DNA of 64,000 nucleotides from Alopecurus myosuroides (GCA_028641055.1 CM054061.1:54664081-54728080); one strand, 5' to 3'; positions 38,101-49,628 are shown, numbered from the stretch's first letter. A program made the numbers and translations. The notes: generated by a model not told the origin, from the sequence alone.

Positions 38101-38663
38101 CTTTGACAAAGAGTTCGACAAAGTTTTGACGGAGTGAAAGTCCCGTTATCTTCCGTGTCCACTCTGAAGAGTGAACATGATCCTGTATCAAATTTTCTCT
38201 GACACACAAAGTATAGTGTTTTCTCATGTTTTCCCCTCGTCTATGGATATTACTTTGTGGTATCCAAGACTATCCTCTACATCTTGGTATTCTGTTTGAA
38301 GAAACCTTGAAGTCAAAAGTTGTTCAACCTTTCGTTTCCAAAAGGATTTCAAGTCTTGTGTAAAGCTCATATTCTAAATCCTTTCAAGACCAATCGTCCG
38401 CAAACTTGAAACCATCTTCTATTCACTCCGTTACCTTGATGTGTTTCATGCTTGTTAACTCAACAGTTCTTTATGAACGTTCGTGTCATGAGTTACCCAT
38501 GAGATACTCGATCTTTGTGAAGATCAGTATCTAAGAGTTTTCCCTCGTACCTAGGTGTATCCGTTCAATACTTCAAGTTGTTATGGATCAACCTCTTCGA
38601 GGAAAGAACCGTAAGGTTCAAAAGATCGTTCAAAACCGGTGTTCCTTCTTTTTTCTCCTTCAG
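38101..38663 (+). other. Element B end of interior, unreadable
   Basis: By position the integrase end and chromodomain, but I recognise no motif. No open frame of note. Confidence 0.45.
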
Positions 38664-38682
38664 GAATCTCGGGACGAGATTC
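38664..38682 (+). other. Hairpin beside the B polypurine tract
   Basis: GAATCTCGGGACGAGATTC, identical to those in C and D although the coding part of B is destroyed. Confidence 0.85.
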
Positions 38683-38685
38683 TTG

Positions 38686-38698
38686 TAAGGGGGGTAGA
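38686..38698 (+). other. Element B polypurine tract
   Basis: TAAGGGGGGTAGA, just before the TG of the 3' LTR at 38701. Confidence 0.85.
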
Positions 38699-40450
38699 TT
38701 TGTAACATCCCAAATTTTGCTACCAAAGGGTTGTGGTGTTGTGTTCATATCATACATGCATAAAACAAAAATTTGAACCATGTTGAAACAATTTAAAATT
38801 GTGAATTTCAATGGTTCAAGAAAATCTCACAGATAGTACTTATTTTGGGTTCCAAAATCTTGTACTGAAAAATATTTCAAATACACCAAAGAAAAATATG
38901 GTTAGGTTGGAAATTTCACAAGCTTTCCAAAAGTTATTTTTTGCCAAATTGTTACTTTGCAAAAAGGCCCAGAAAACATTGTTTTCTCTTCATTTTTGAA
39001 AGGAAAAGAAACTCTCTATAATATTTCCAAAAACTCAGGGGGTTTTATTTTTTCTTTTCTTTCTTCTTCTACCTTTTGATAGAAGGCAGTAGCAGCTGCG
39101 TGGCCGAGCTCCATCACCGGTTGCCACCTCCTGCTTGTTGTTCTGCTCGAGGGGATAGACGAGGAGACGTCTGCATCGCATCTTCTCCCTCCCCTCTCGC
39201 TCGCTCTCTTCCTCTCTGTACGGAGCACGCTGGAAAAAACGAACCCCAACCGTAGCCTCACGGGACCCGCAGCGCGCCGTCGATTCGAGCTCCGGCGAGC
39301 TCCGTGGAGTACCCAGGAAACTCTGCCTCGTCCTCAGTATCCTCCCCGATGAAGGAATTTCCTTGGAGCATTCGGAGTCACCTCCGCCATCTGCTTCTTC
39401 CCGAAGTCCCGCCGCCGGCCGCCGGGCTCGATGCCGTCGCCCCGACCGCCCCTGCCTCCTCCGACCACCCTATGAGCTCCATGGTGAGCTGGTGAGTCTC
39501 CCCGTGCCATCCGTTCATCCCCTAACCCTCTGTAACTTCCGCCCGACGAGCTCCGCCGCCCGCCGCCGCGCGGATGGACGCCGGCGAGCCTCCGGCCACC
39601 CAATTCCACAGACACCGCAACCTTATTGCTCCGTGAGCTCCTCTAGCTCGTGGTACAATTTAATTCGCGAATAGCGCTCGAAATCGTTGGATTTCGTTTT
39701 CATCTGTGAAGATCAGAGCATGATGATGTCATCTGTGCGTCATGATGACGTCATAAGTCCTATTTTCAGAAATCCCAGGAAATTCCAGAAAATGAGTTAA
39801 GTTGGTAAATTGAGTAACTAATAAAATATTAACCAGAAAAATGAAATAAAAGTATGGGAGTGATCAGAAAAATGAACTCTACATGAATATGTCACTTTTA
39901 TACATGTTTGACAAATTTGAAAATTGAACTTATTTAATGTTGTTTATTTTGTTAAAAATAGAAAATAAGTTTTTATTCACTAAAATTAGAAAATTAAAAG
40001 TTATACACCAAATTTCTCAAAATGACATATGCAATCTAGTTATGATGTTTTCAAACCCATTTGAGCAATTAAAATTGGTACTTACTTTCATAATCGTCCG
40101 AATTACCCCTCCGGGGTCTATTTTTGGCTAATTTCAGTAAAATTGTACATTTAACATATGAACCCTAACAACTCAACAAACATGTTTTAGGGTTTTATTT
40201 AAGTGCATTAATGTGTTCATGCATACATATTGCGCATTGCATCGATGCCATGTGTTGATTGTTATTCCTCTTTTTGGTGTTTGTTCCCCCTCGGTAGAAC
40301 GTGACTCCGAAGTGAAGGCCAGCAACTCCATGGTGAATACTTGATCTTAACCGACAAGTCAAGCACTTATTCCAGAAGATATCTATTGGTTTTGTTATAA
40401 CCAAGGAAAGCATAACCTCTTATCTGCTCATATATGCTTTCGAACAACAT

Positions 40451-40683
40451 CAGAGAGACAATGTTATGCCAGTGCTTGACGTGGGAGTTGAGAGTGAGGG
40501 GTGGCATCAGAGAATTCTTGCGGCGCTGGATAGAGACCCCGCCGCAAGCGAGAAGTTCCCCGTCACCGCTTTCGCGGCACGGTTTGCACTGAAAAAGTTC
40601 GATAAAAAGAGCCAAACTTGGCGGTGTGCACAAGTATGACTCGGAAAGAACGATGAAATGGGAAATATTTAACACATAGTTAG
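40451..40683. other. Foreign 233-bp filler in B 3' LTR
   Basis: Here the 3' LTR departs from the 5' LTR. The 5' copy has 363 bp (33090-33452) that are missing, and 233 bp unlike anything else in the window take their place. Homology resumes with CCACACG at 40685. The filler has higher GC than its surroundings. No long frame; origin unknown. Confidence 0.8.
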
Positions 40684-40907
40684 GCCACACGAGGGGTCTA
40701 AGTAACCGCGCTCGACCAACTAACTTGTTTGACCAGATCCATGAGTCACGTAGTTTGAGATTTCCATTCGGCACTGCAAATAAAACATTTTAAACGGTTT
40801 TGAAATAAAATGCTCCGCTGGGGCGTGACCGGGGCCAAGTGATGGACGTACACGGATCTTGACCCCGCCTCAGAGAGACAGGTGTCGTCAGGAGGATGGC
40901 CAACTCC

Positions 40908-40912
40908 CTGTT
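40908..40912 (+). repeat. Target-site duplication of C, left copy (CTGTT)
   Basis: CTGTT before TGTAACATCC; repeated at 53286-53290. The empty site is readable in the B 5' LTR (CTCCCTGTTGACGGG, near 33675). Confidence 0.95.
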
Positions 40913-41914
40913 TGTAACATCCACCTTTTTGTAATAAAAAGTTTGTGTGTTTGTGCTTGTGATCATGTCATGTCATGCATGCATTTTTGAACCCAAGGTT
41001 GGTTTTAAAACCGGTGCACTAAAATTTAATACCGGAGTTTATTAAAATCACTTAAAAGTGCCAATTTAAATGATGGTTTAAAATGGTGCAATGTTTGCCA
41101 AACAAAAGTATGTTGAGGTTGTATATGTGTTAAGGAACCTAAAAATAATTTTTACCCTTTACAGAAAAGGCCCTCAAATCTGTTTTAAGTTGCTGTTTGA
41201 AAAAGGACAAGGACCTTTTCGCAGTTTTCCCAGGGGGGTTTCCAGAAACATCGTCTTGTCTTCTTCCTTGAGCCAGTAGACGAGCAATCCGAGCACGTCG
41301 CCGCGGTTGCCACCTCCTGCTGCCTCCCGCGCGGATAGGTGTCCAGGGAGACGTCCGCATCTCCACTTTGCCTTGCAAACCTCCCCTCCTTCTCTCTGTA
41401 TCTCTGAACGTGCAGGAAGGCCACGCCGGACCTAACCCTAACCGCCGGCCATCCACGCTCGTCGTCGGCATTAGAGCCGCTCCCGCGCCCCTCCGAGCTC
41501 TCCACCGGCTCCTACTCGTCTCCCTCGTCCTCCTCGAGCACGCACGGCAGCCGGAACGGCCGGGAGGGCCTCAATTTCCCCGCCGGAATCTGCCACGGCC
41601 GCCGCCGTCTCCTCCTCGCAGCCGGCGATTGCCGCCCCGCCTCGCCTCCCTGACCTCATCATCACGTTCGCGGTGAGCCCCTGCACCCGTTGGTGCCTCC
41701 CCTTTTCTCCCTCCCCCTCCGCACCTCTCTGTCGTCGCCGGCCGCGGTCCACCGCCGCGCCGCAGCTCGCCGGCGAGCTCTCCGGCGACCATTTGGTCGA
41801 CCGCGAGCACCACCAGAACCCCCTCGCTCTGCTCTAGCTAGTGGAGTAAACCGATTCCAAAACCCCGCGAGGAATCGACGGATTTCATCGCAACTGTGAG
41901 CTCTGGCCCTGTGA

Positions 41915-41933
41915 TGACGTCACCATGACGTCA
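41915..41933 (+). promoter_or_regulatory. Paired TGACGTCA palindromes in C 5' LTR
   Basis: Two perfect TGACGTCA sites (41915-41922 and 41926-41933), 11 bp start to start, about one helical turn. In the 3' LTR the first has become CGACGTCA (50738-50745) and the second is intact (50749-50756). These fit plant bZIP sites. Confidence 0.5.
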
Positions 41934-43719
41934 TGCCCACGTCAGTGGCAGTTTTCTATTTTTTTTCCTTTAAAACGAATATGATCTGACACGTGGACCC
42001 CACCTAGGTTTAAATTACAGAAAATTAACTAATTTTATAAATGCAATCTCTTTTATTTGGTACATCATAAAAATGTGTTCAATATACCATTTTGTTCAGA
42101 AAAATGTAATCTACATGTTTATATCATTTGCACACATTTTTGACAAAGTTGAATTTTGACCATTATTTAAATCATTTAAAATAAAGAAAATAAGTTTTTA
42201 TTCAAGAAAATTAGAAAATTACAAGTTATATGTCAAAATGCTTAGAATGACAAATGCAACCTAGTTATGGTGTTCTCAACCCTATTTGAGCACTTTAACT
42301 TGTCGCGCCTCTAGGTTTTGCCCGAATCGGCCTCCGAGGTCCAATTCGGGACTAAATTCACTAAAACTGTTTTCTTAACATATGAACCCTAGCAACCCAT
42401 GAACCATGTTTAGGGCTTATCCAATGCATTCAAATGTTCATGCATACATATTGAGCATTGCATCTATGTCTGTTTTGAGTGTTGTTCTCTTTCTTTCCGG
42501 TGTTTGCTCTTATCGGTAGACCTCGAATCCGGAGAGAAGTTTGACACCCCTGTTGCCGAATACTTGGTCTAAACAACCAAGTCAAGAACTTATCCCTGAA
42601 GCTTTATCTGGTTTTCTTGAAGCAAGGCAAGCATAACCTCTTATCTGCCCATATATGTTTTCGAGGTGTTTTCCTTCTCGTACGATGCATGCTTTACAAA
42701 GTATCTTGAGTCAATAGATAGAGTTATCCTATTTATTTGCATAAACTAGATATCATGATTCAATGCTACTAGCAGACATAGGATTTGTTTGTGTGTATCG
42801 CCAGAGCCTCAAATATGCCATGCTTAGTCATACATGTCTGTTGATCTCTGCTCCATCCGGTTGATGAATCAGAGTTACGAAATGAATCTAGTATGACAGG
42901 ATGACGTTGTAAGGTTTGAGATGTGTGGTTAATATGATTAAAGGCTTGGATGAGTTGCCGCATGGGATGTGGTGATTTGCCTCGTTCATGCCCCTAGGAG
43001 CGAGTTCTCGCCTTTGAAGCCAAGACTGATCGTGCAACCACACGGGGATTGGATTCCCCTCGGTTTCAACTTGTCTAGTTTGTTCCATGAGTTGCCTAGT
43101 TCGGGCGTTCCATTTGGATTTGCTGGGGATATTAAAACGTTTTCAAAACTAGGACGTGGTGATGTATCGGTGCTCTGCGGGTAGGTAACCGTCGAGCATT
43201 GCGCACAACGATAGAGACCCGGCAGGAGATGGCCACTCCCTATTGGCGGTCCATCTCTACTCGGAGCGACTCATGGAATAGGCAAAGCAAGGGAAAGATC
43301 GTGGTCAGCCACCCTCTGCCGGCATATCGTCGGAATTGTGCCAATAGCTTGGCATTAAGAGTCGGTTGATACGTGTGGGTAAAGTTGTGCACCCCTGCAG
43401 GGTTTAATCTTTTCGAAAAGCCGTGTCCGCGGTCAAGTACAACTTGGTGACGGATCCTGAGATCATAGATAACTTGAACATGACGTAAAAGATGTTGGCA
43501 ATGAATGTTCAGTTTCAGAAGGTGGTTCCATTTGTAATGTGCTGAAGATGATGCTTCGGAGGATCTGAAGGCAATACCCAAGGAAAGGGTGTTCTTTTAA
43601 AAGATTTGTGAAAAACTTGTCAGTCTCCCTCTATTAGAAACAAAGTTGGCTTTACGCAAAACAACCTTCATAAACCCTTTTTGAACAAGCAGATATATAA
43701 TAGGTTAGTTAAGTCTTAT

Positions 43720-43738
43720 TGAGTACCTCCCGTACTCA
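43720..43738 (+). other. Hairpin in C 5' LTR
   Basis: TGAGTAC-CTCCC-GTACTCA, 7-bp stem. Also at 52563-52581 (C 3' LTR) and 53801-53819 (B 3' LTR); mutated in the B 5' LTR (34194-34212). Confidence 0.85.
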
Positions 43739-43987
43739 TGTTTGCTTCAATTTGGTTCAGGTGGAGTTCCATACCTTTGGTGGTGTTTTATCGTGGACAT
43801 CGACGGATAGTTTGGGGTTTCCCAGGTAGCAGCCTGGAATCTATGGGCTGGGACGTCGCCTTATGTTGCGGCCTCTTAGGCCTTTTTGGTTCTTGTTGAA
43901 TAGCAACATAATTTGCTTTCCATTCTCTGATGTAATGTTGGGTCGTGTGACCTCTGTTTGTAAGCTATACTCTAGTATTACTTGCTT

Positions 43988-43993
43988 AATAAA
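43988..43993 (+). terminator. Candidate polyadenylation signal in C LTR
   Basis: AATAAA; the second LTR has it at 52831-52836. In B the same place reads AATACA. Suggestive only, since plant signals are loose. Confidence 0.35.
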
Positions 43994-44447
43994 GCTTCAT
44001 GTCTAGAGTGTTGCTTTGATCGATTGTTGGTTTCGAGCCTGTTGTTATACAGTTTTGGCTATGCATGCATAGTTGTCGCAGTCGCGGGGTTGTGGAGCCG
44101 ATGATCCATGTCCGAGCCCGCCTGCCGATGTGATTCGGCCTGGGGCGAGGTAACCCCAGTAACCCTCGATTTTTGTTGCACTTTCTGGACACATAGCAGC
44201 TCTGTATAACTTTGGTCCCATTCCTTCAGTTTCATCCGACTCGTGGACGCTTGGGCATACATATCTGGTTATGACTAGCATGGATACAAGGAGTAGTAGA
44301 CCGGGGATCCGGACTACGTGCCGATGAATCCGGTCTGCCTGCCGTTGTTTGTTGCGGCCGGGGCTGGTAACCCCGAAGCCCTTGTGAGTCCATGGCTAGG
44401 AGCACATAACAGTATGTATATCTCTGGGTCCGGGGTCTGACAGGTCT

Positions 44448-44459
44448 TGGTATCAGAGC
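44448..44459 (+). other. Element C primer binding site (tRNA-Met)
   Basis: TGGTATCAGAGC, five bases after the LTR end. Confidence 0.9.
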
Positions 44460-45253
44460 AGGACTGCCTGTAGGAAAACCCTTGCTATTGGTCGATGTTG
44501 AGACTAGAGTTTGTGAAAACTATTTTCGAAATGAAAAATGAGTTGTGAAAACCTTCTTAGGATTCTTTTTACTCCTTACCTGGTATCGCTCTAACTCTGA
44601 GTCACCGTATCTCATTTGGTTTCAAATGTTTTTCCTCTCACCTGTTAACTTCAAAGTTAGGAGCAAAATCGTTGGGTGTTTTTCCTAGCATTTCTAGAGT
44701 AAGATTCATGTGCAGCCTTTCTCGATCGTTTATTATTCTCGAATAGAAGATGATAAGATGTATACCCCCTCCTCATTAACTACCTGATCCAGATCAACCC
44801 CATCAAACAACCTAATCCAGATCCGATGCTGCCTCAGAAACATGCCTTCCTACTAGCTTCCCTCTAACAACCGAAGGCAACAAACCAACTACCAGCTTGC
44901 GGCATCGGGATAGGAAAGGTGATAATAGTCGTCCAACAAGTCTTCGACTCTCTCTCTCTCTTCCTGGGCGGATCCTTACTACTAGGTACGAAATAACAAA
45001 CAGGAAAGGACATTGACACGGTCTCCCGCCGGAGATAAAGGAGTTAGGTGAGGCAACATCCCCTGTGCCCGGTACACCAGTAGAAGGAACTCCGTGTCAG
45101 GTTGCTAATCTTCTCAGAGTTTCCAAGTTACCTCCTCTGGTCTAAATCGTTGTTTCCTTTTGACTTCAGTTGATCCATATCAAGTCATGAGTCTTTCTGT
45201 TGCATTCTTTCCCATGGGAGTGTTTCTCATGGTTCCATTTCTTTGTACTCAGG
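44460..45253 (+). other. Element C leader, non-coding
   Basis: About 0.8 kb between primer site and gag. It contains a short CT repeat (about 44948-44966). It ends with TTTGTACTCAGG directly before the gag ATG, similar to a splice acceptor. Confidence 0.6.
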
Positions 45254-46210
45254 ATGTCCGAGAGTACTCGAGATTTCGTTGAAAGTGGTCATATTGAGGG
45301 AGAGTCATCATCTTCCTTAATGACGCAAGTTCTTCAGGATATCAAGACCAACCGCCTGAGAAATGAACATCTCCTTGAGCGTGTGGCGCAAAACACTGAA
45401 CGGCGTCATGACGAATGCGTTACATTTGGGGATTTAGTTCATGCTAAGCTTCCAACTTTCGGCAAACTCAACGAACCCATCGATGCTGATGATTGGCTTC
45501 GTACCATCGAGCGCAAATTTAACGCTCTCCATGTTCCATAAAGTGACCGTGTGAACTTCGCCGCCTATCAGCTAGAGGGTGAAGCTGGTTCATGGTGGGA
45601 AGGTTTCTTGGCGTTGCAATCGCCGGAACATAAGGTTACTTGGGAGGAGTTCCGTAAAGAGTTTCGTGCTGCCCATGTTCCTGAGGCAGTTATGGACTCC
45701 AAAAGAAAAGAGTTCCTGGATCTGACCCAGGGACAGATGGATGTTGAAACTTACGGGCGTGAATTCACCCATTTGGCTCGTTATGCACCCCGAGATGTTG
45801 CAGATGATGCGGATAAGCAAGAGTTGTTCCGCAAGGGTCTGGATTCCGGAGTTCGCTATGAGCTATTGTCTTTCCAGTTCCCAACCTTCCATGACCTTTA
45901 TAATCATGCTCTTACCTTGGAGCGTGGCAAAAAGGAAATGGAAATTTCTTCGAAGAAGATTTCTGGAGAGTCACGTGCGTCTTATTCTGGTTCCAAGAAG
46001 CACCGTGTGTTCATTCCATACAGTGCTATTCCATATCCACCGGTTTTTCAACAAGGCCACCTCGGTGGGCGTTCTAGTGTTGCTGGTAATAAGAAACGAC
46101 TGGTGACATGTGACGTGTGTGGTGAACTTGGACACTAATCCAACAAATGTCCTCAGAGGAGACTTCCTCCAATTCAGCATGTTCTTACACGTGTTGTTAA
46201 TCGTGGTCGT
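45254..46210 (+). pseudogene. C gag domain
   Basis: Capsid core with the conserved EGEAGSWWEGF and VTWEEFRKEFRAAHVP segments (45575-45690), then a basic linker and the zinc knuckle CDVCGELGH starting at 46109. The TAA at 46136 replaces the residue after the His, so the final Cys (SNKC) is read only past the stop. The earlier stop at 45539 separates the N-terminal 95 codons. Role in family: virus-like particle formation and RNA packaging. Confidence 0.9.
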
Positions 46211-46700
46211 TTGAACCATGTTCTTATTGCAGAAGCTCAGAAAGCACCTGCTGTTGTGTTGGGAATGCTTCGTGTCAATTTAGCTCCAGCATCATTTCTG
46301 GTTGATTCCGGAGCATCACATTCATGTGTATCAAGAGCTTTCGCAGGGTTGTTAGACATACCCTTTGTAAAAGTGGTCCCTCCATTAATAATCTCCACTC
46401 CAGGGTCTATCCGTCAGATCAATCATTGTTGCCCTGGTGTGCCAATTGAAATTGGAGGTTTGGTGTTTCTTAGTACACTTTCCATCATGGACCAAACTAA
46501 TATCAATGTCATACTGGGCATGGACTGGTTGTCAACACATCATGCCATGATTGACTGTGCAGCCAAGTCTGTTACCCTGATTCATCCTTATGGTCAGACA
46601 ACTCGGTTGTTGTTTCCTTGTGGGACAGTTCAACCACAGCCACGTCTTCAGCTCAATGCAGTCGAAGTTCGACCATCTCCCGAGATTCATGAGGTACTAG
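46211..46700 (+). pseudogene. C protease domain
   Basis: Retropepsin-like: FLVDSGASHSCVS with the catalytic Asp at 46304-46306, followed by the ILGMDWL strand near 46513. The DSG triad is intact. In the family it cuts the polyprotein. It lies in the same frame as gag. Confidence 0.88.
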
Positions 46701-47593
46701 TGGTGTGTAAGTTTCCGGATGTCTTTCCGGAAGAGCTTCCTGGTATGCATCATGATTATTCAGTGGAGTTTGTTGTTGAACTAATTCCTGGAGTGGCTCC
46801 TACTTCTGAAAGACCACATTGTATGTCTCTAGAAGAGTTGGTTGAGCTGAAGAAGCAAATCGAGGAGTCAGAAGGGAAAGGCTTCCCTCAGGCCAATACA
46901 ACTTCTTGTGGATGTCCTACACTCTTCGTCATGAAGAAGGATACCACAGTTCCCCAGCTGGTCAGTGAATATTATCCGTTCAATGATGTGGCAAAAAAGC
47001 ACAAGTGTTCTCTTCCTCGGACAAATGATTTGTTTGACCGTCTGATTGGTGCCACTGTTTTCTCCAAGATACACTTAAGTCTGGGTTATTATCAACTTCA
47101 GACCAGGTCCGGGAATGGTTCTAAAGCGGTTGTCAAAACTCGTTTTGGTCTTTACGAGTACACTGTTATGATTCCCGAACTCTCCGACGCTCCAACCATG
47201 ATGATGGGGCTTATGAAATCCATTTTCATGGAGTATCTTGACAAGTTCGTTGTGGTTTACCTCGACGATGTTATAATATACTCCAAGTCCGAAGAAGAAC
47301 ATGTTGAACATCTTCGGCTAGCTTTGACAAAGCTTCGTGAGCATCATCTCTATGCCACATTCTCCAGATGTGAGTTCTGGTTGAAAGAGCTCCTACTTCT
47401 AGGCTATGTCCTATCTGCTGAAGGAGTTGCAGTTCTCCCTAACAAAGTTCAAGCCATATTGGACTGGGAGTCACCTAAGTCCATCAAAGAGGTTCGAAAC
47501 TTCCTCGAACTTATCGGTTGTCATCACCGCTCTATTGAAGGTTTCTCCAAAGCTGCCAAGCAAATGACTAATCTTCTTAAGAAAGATAAATAG
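46700..47593 (+). pseudogene. C reverse transcriptase domain, first catalytic Asp lost
   Basis: The FPDVFPEELPGM linker at about 46714, fingers and palm with LPRTNDLFDRLIGATVFSK, then the active-site strand YLDD at 47258-47269. The first catalytic Asp, normally in FSKIDL, is His here (CAC at 47072-47074), and the SFGLTNAP motif is altered to PELSDAP. By family knowledge three Asp residues are required, so this enzyme would be inactive. The TAG at 47591 ends the domain and fits a former Gln codon. Confidence 0.9.
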
Positions 47594-48050
47594 TTTGTAT
47601 GGTCAAGAATGGCAGAAGAGAGTTTCCGGTTGTTGAAAACCAAGCTGGCTAATGCTCCTATGCTTGTCCTTCCGGACACGCGCAAGGACTTCGTCATCTT
47701 CATTGATGCCTCTCGTCAAGGTATCGACTGCGGTCTTTTGCAAGATGGATGTGTGGTTTCTTATGCTTCTCGGCAACTAAAACCACATGAACTCAAATAT
47801 CCAGCTCATGCTCTTGAGTTAGCAGCTGTTGTGTATGCCGTGAAACAATGGCGTCATCATCTCCTAGGAAATCAATGTGAGTTCTACTTCCACCAGCAGA
47901 GCTTCAAATATCTTTTTACCCAACCAGATCTGAGTCTCAGACAAAAGAGATGGTTGGAACTAGTCAAAAAACCCAATGTGGGGGTCAATTGTCAAATTGA
48001 TAAAGGTAAAGTCGTGGCTGACACGACAATCCAGAAGTCTTACTGTAACA
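47594..48050 (+). pseudogene. C RNase H domain
   Basis: VIFIDASRQGIDCGLLQDG (about 47694-47750), SYASRQLKPHE and ALELAAVVYAVKQWRHHLLG (to about 47870) are typical of Ty3/Gypsy RNase H. The ending VVADALSRK is degraded to VVADTTIQK near 48012. Confidence 0.88.
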
Positions 48051-49410
48051 GCTTGATGATACAGCAAGATCAACCTTCTCTCCACAAAGAGTTCTCCAAG
48101 CTCAATCTTGAGGTTGTTCCCTCTGGTTATCTGGTTAATCCGGAAGTGAAACCATTCTTTGAACATCAAATCAAAGATGCCCAAAAGCGGGATCTAAGCA
48201 TTACCTTGGTCAAGAGAAAGATTTCTCGTGGAGTTCCTACATGTTTCTCTGTTGATAATCAAGGTACCATTTATTTTGGTGAACGTCTTGTTGTACCGAA
48301 GAAACGGAATCTGAAACAACTTATCCTCCGTGAAGCTCATGAGTCACTTCTCTCCGTTCATCCTGCTAGCACCAAAATGTACCGTGATCTACGTCAAAGA
48401 TTTTGGTGGACCAAGATGAAGCGAGACATCGCTCAATTTGTGGCTGAATGCATCGTTTGTCGTCGTGCTAAAGCTGAACATCAAAGACCAGTTGCTACTC
48501 TCTACCCCACACCTACTCCTGTTTGGAAGTGGGATGAAGTTGAGATGACTTTCATTGTTGGTCTTCCAAGAAATGATCAGGGACACACCGCTATATGGGT
48601 GCTGATTGATCGTCTGTCAAAGGTTGCTCATTTCATTCCTATCCATCAGAGCATCATTGCTAAACAACTGGCAGATTTGTATGTCTCTCAGATAATACCT
48701 CTTCATGGTGTTCCTAAGAAGATTCATTTTGATCATGGAAATCTGTTTACTTCCAAGGGCTGGGCAAGTTTCAAGGAAGCTATGGGAACTCGTCTACATT
48801 CCACCATCATCTATCAATCATCCCGTAATGATCACCTCGGAAGTGTGAATCAAACTCTTGAAGACATGCTCCGAGCTTGTGTTGTATCCTTCGGTAACAA
48901 TTGGGAGAAGTGTCTTCCATCTGCCGAATTCATTTATAACAACTACTTCCAAGTTATCTTGGCCAAAGCTCCGTTTGAAGTTCTCTACAACAGAAGCTGT
49001 TCAATTCTGTTAAATTGGTCAGAAACCGGTGAAAGACAGTTGTTTGGACCGAAGAATCTGATCAATGAGACTGAGGAAACAGTTCGTATCATCCGTGAAC
49101 ATCTGAAAGCTGCTCAGTCTCGCCAGAAGAGTTATGGTGACCGTCAACAAGATATTCACTATGATGTTGGCGGACAAGCCTATCTTCGAGTCACACCTTT
49201 GAAAGGTGTTCATCGTGATGTCATGAAGGGAAAAGTACCGCCTCGGTATGTTGGTCCTTTCCCTGTTCTTGCAAAAAGTGGGAATTTTGCTTATCGTCTC
49301 CACCTACCTTCAACGTTCCCACGGGTTCATGCTACATTCCATGTCTCACAACTCTATCGTTGCTTCAAAGATTCCAACTGTGGTGTTGATCAGGAAACCA
49401 TTGATCTTAA
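48051..49410 (+). pseudogene. C integrase domain, catalytic triad damaged
   Basis: The zinc-binding HHCC region (HESLLSVHP ... CIVCRR, about 48337-48466) is intact. In the catalytic core the first Asp (MDFIVGLP) is Thr (48548-48550), the second Asp is present (48731-48733), and the Glu (SERxxQTLED) is Val (48845-48847). The GPF/Y-type C-terminus (YVGPFPVL, RVHATFHVSQLYRC) follows. With two of three catalytic residues changed it should be inactive. Confidence 0.9.
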
Positions 49411-49591
49411 GGATGATCTGACCTACCGAGAATGTCCTGTCCGTATCCTCGAGGCAGCTGAATGAAATATTCGATGCTGAAGCATCAAGTGCCTCAAAGT
49501 TCACTGGTCTCATCATTCTGAAGCTGAAGCAACCTGGGAACGAGAAGATCGTTTACGATCTGAGTACCCGTCCTTCTTTGCTAAAACCTAG
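49411..49591 (+). pseudogene. C chromodomain
   Basis: YRECPVRILEAAE, two TGA stops, then KCLKVHWSHHSEAEATWERE and EYPSFF. Chromodomains of this group guide integration to heterochromatin. The order and the Trp residues identify the element as a chromovirus. Confidence 0.8.
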
Positions 49592-49610
49592 GAATCTCGG
49601 GACGAGATTC
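49592..49610 (+). other. Hairpin beside the C polypurine tract
   Basis: GAATCTCGGGACGAGATTC begins one base after the polyprotein stop codon. Confidence 0.88.
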
Positions 49611-49613
49611 TTG

Positions 49614-49626
49614 TAAGGGGGGTAGA
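49614..49626 (+). other. Element C polypurine tract
   Basis: TAAGGGGGGTAGA just before the 3' LTR. Confidence 0.88.
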
Positions 49627-49628
49627 CT

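Larger units (their letters stand above)
38701..40912 (+). repeat. Element B 3' LTR, left part
   Basis: Starts TGTAACATCCC and matches the 5' LTR closely, apart from 40451-40683, which is foreign. C is inserted at 40912/40913. Palindrome TGACGTCA at 39746-39753. Confidence 0.93.
40913..44442 (+). repeat. Element C 5' LTR
   Basis: Begins TGTAACATCCACC and ends CGGGGTCTGACA. GC-rich island at about 41280-41900 with TTCGCG/GTGAGCCCC near 41669 like a splice donor. Hairpin TGAGTACCTCCCGTACTCA at 43720-43738. Possible polyadenylation signal AATAAA at 43988-43993. Confidence 0.95.
45254..49591 (+). pseudogene. Element C gag-pol polyprotein, one frame with five premature stops
   Basis: One uninterrupted frame of 1445 codons when stops are ignored, with no frameshift. 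Premature stops are at 45539-45541 (TAA), 46136-46138 (TAA, inside the zinc knuckle), 47591-47593 (TAG), 49463-49465 and 49478-49480 (TGA); the natural end is TAG at 49589-49591. The last three fit C-to-T changes of CAG or CGA codons, as expected after cytosine methylation. Order: gag, zinc knuckle, protease, reverse transcriptase, RNase H, integrase, chromodomain. This is the chromovirus arrangement. Start chosen at the ATG giving MSESTRDF, right after an acceptor-like CAG. Transcription would come from the LTR. Confidence 0.93.
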
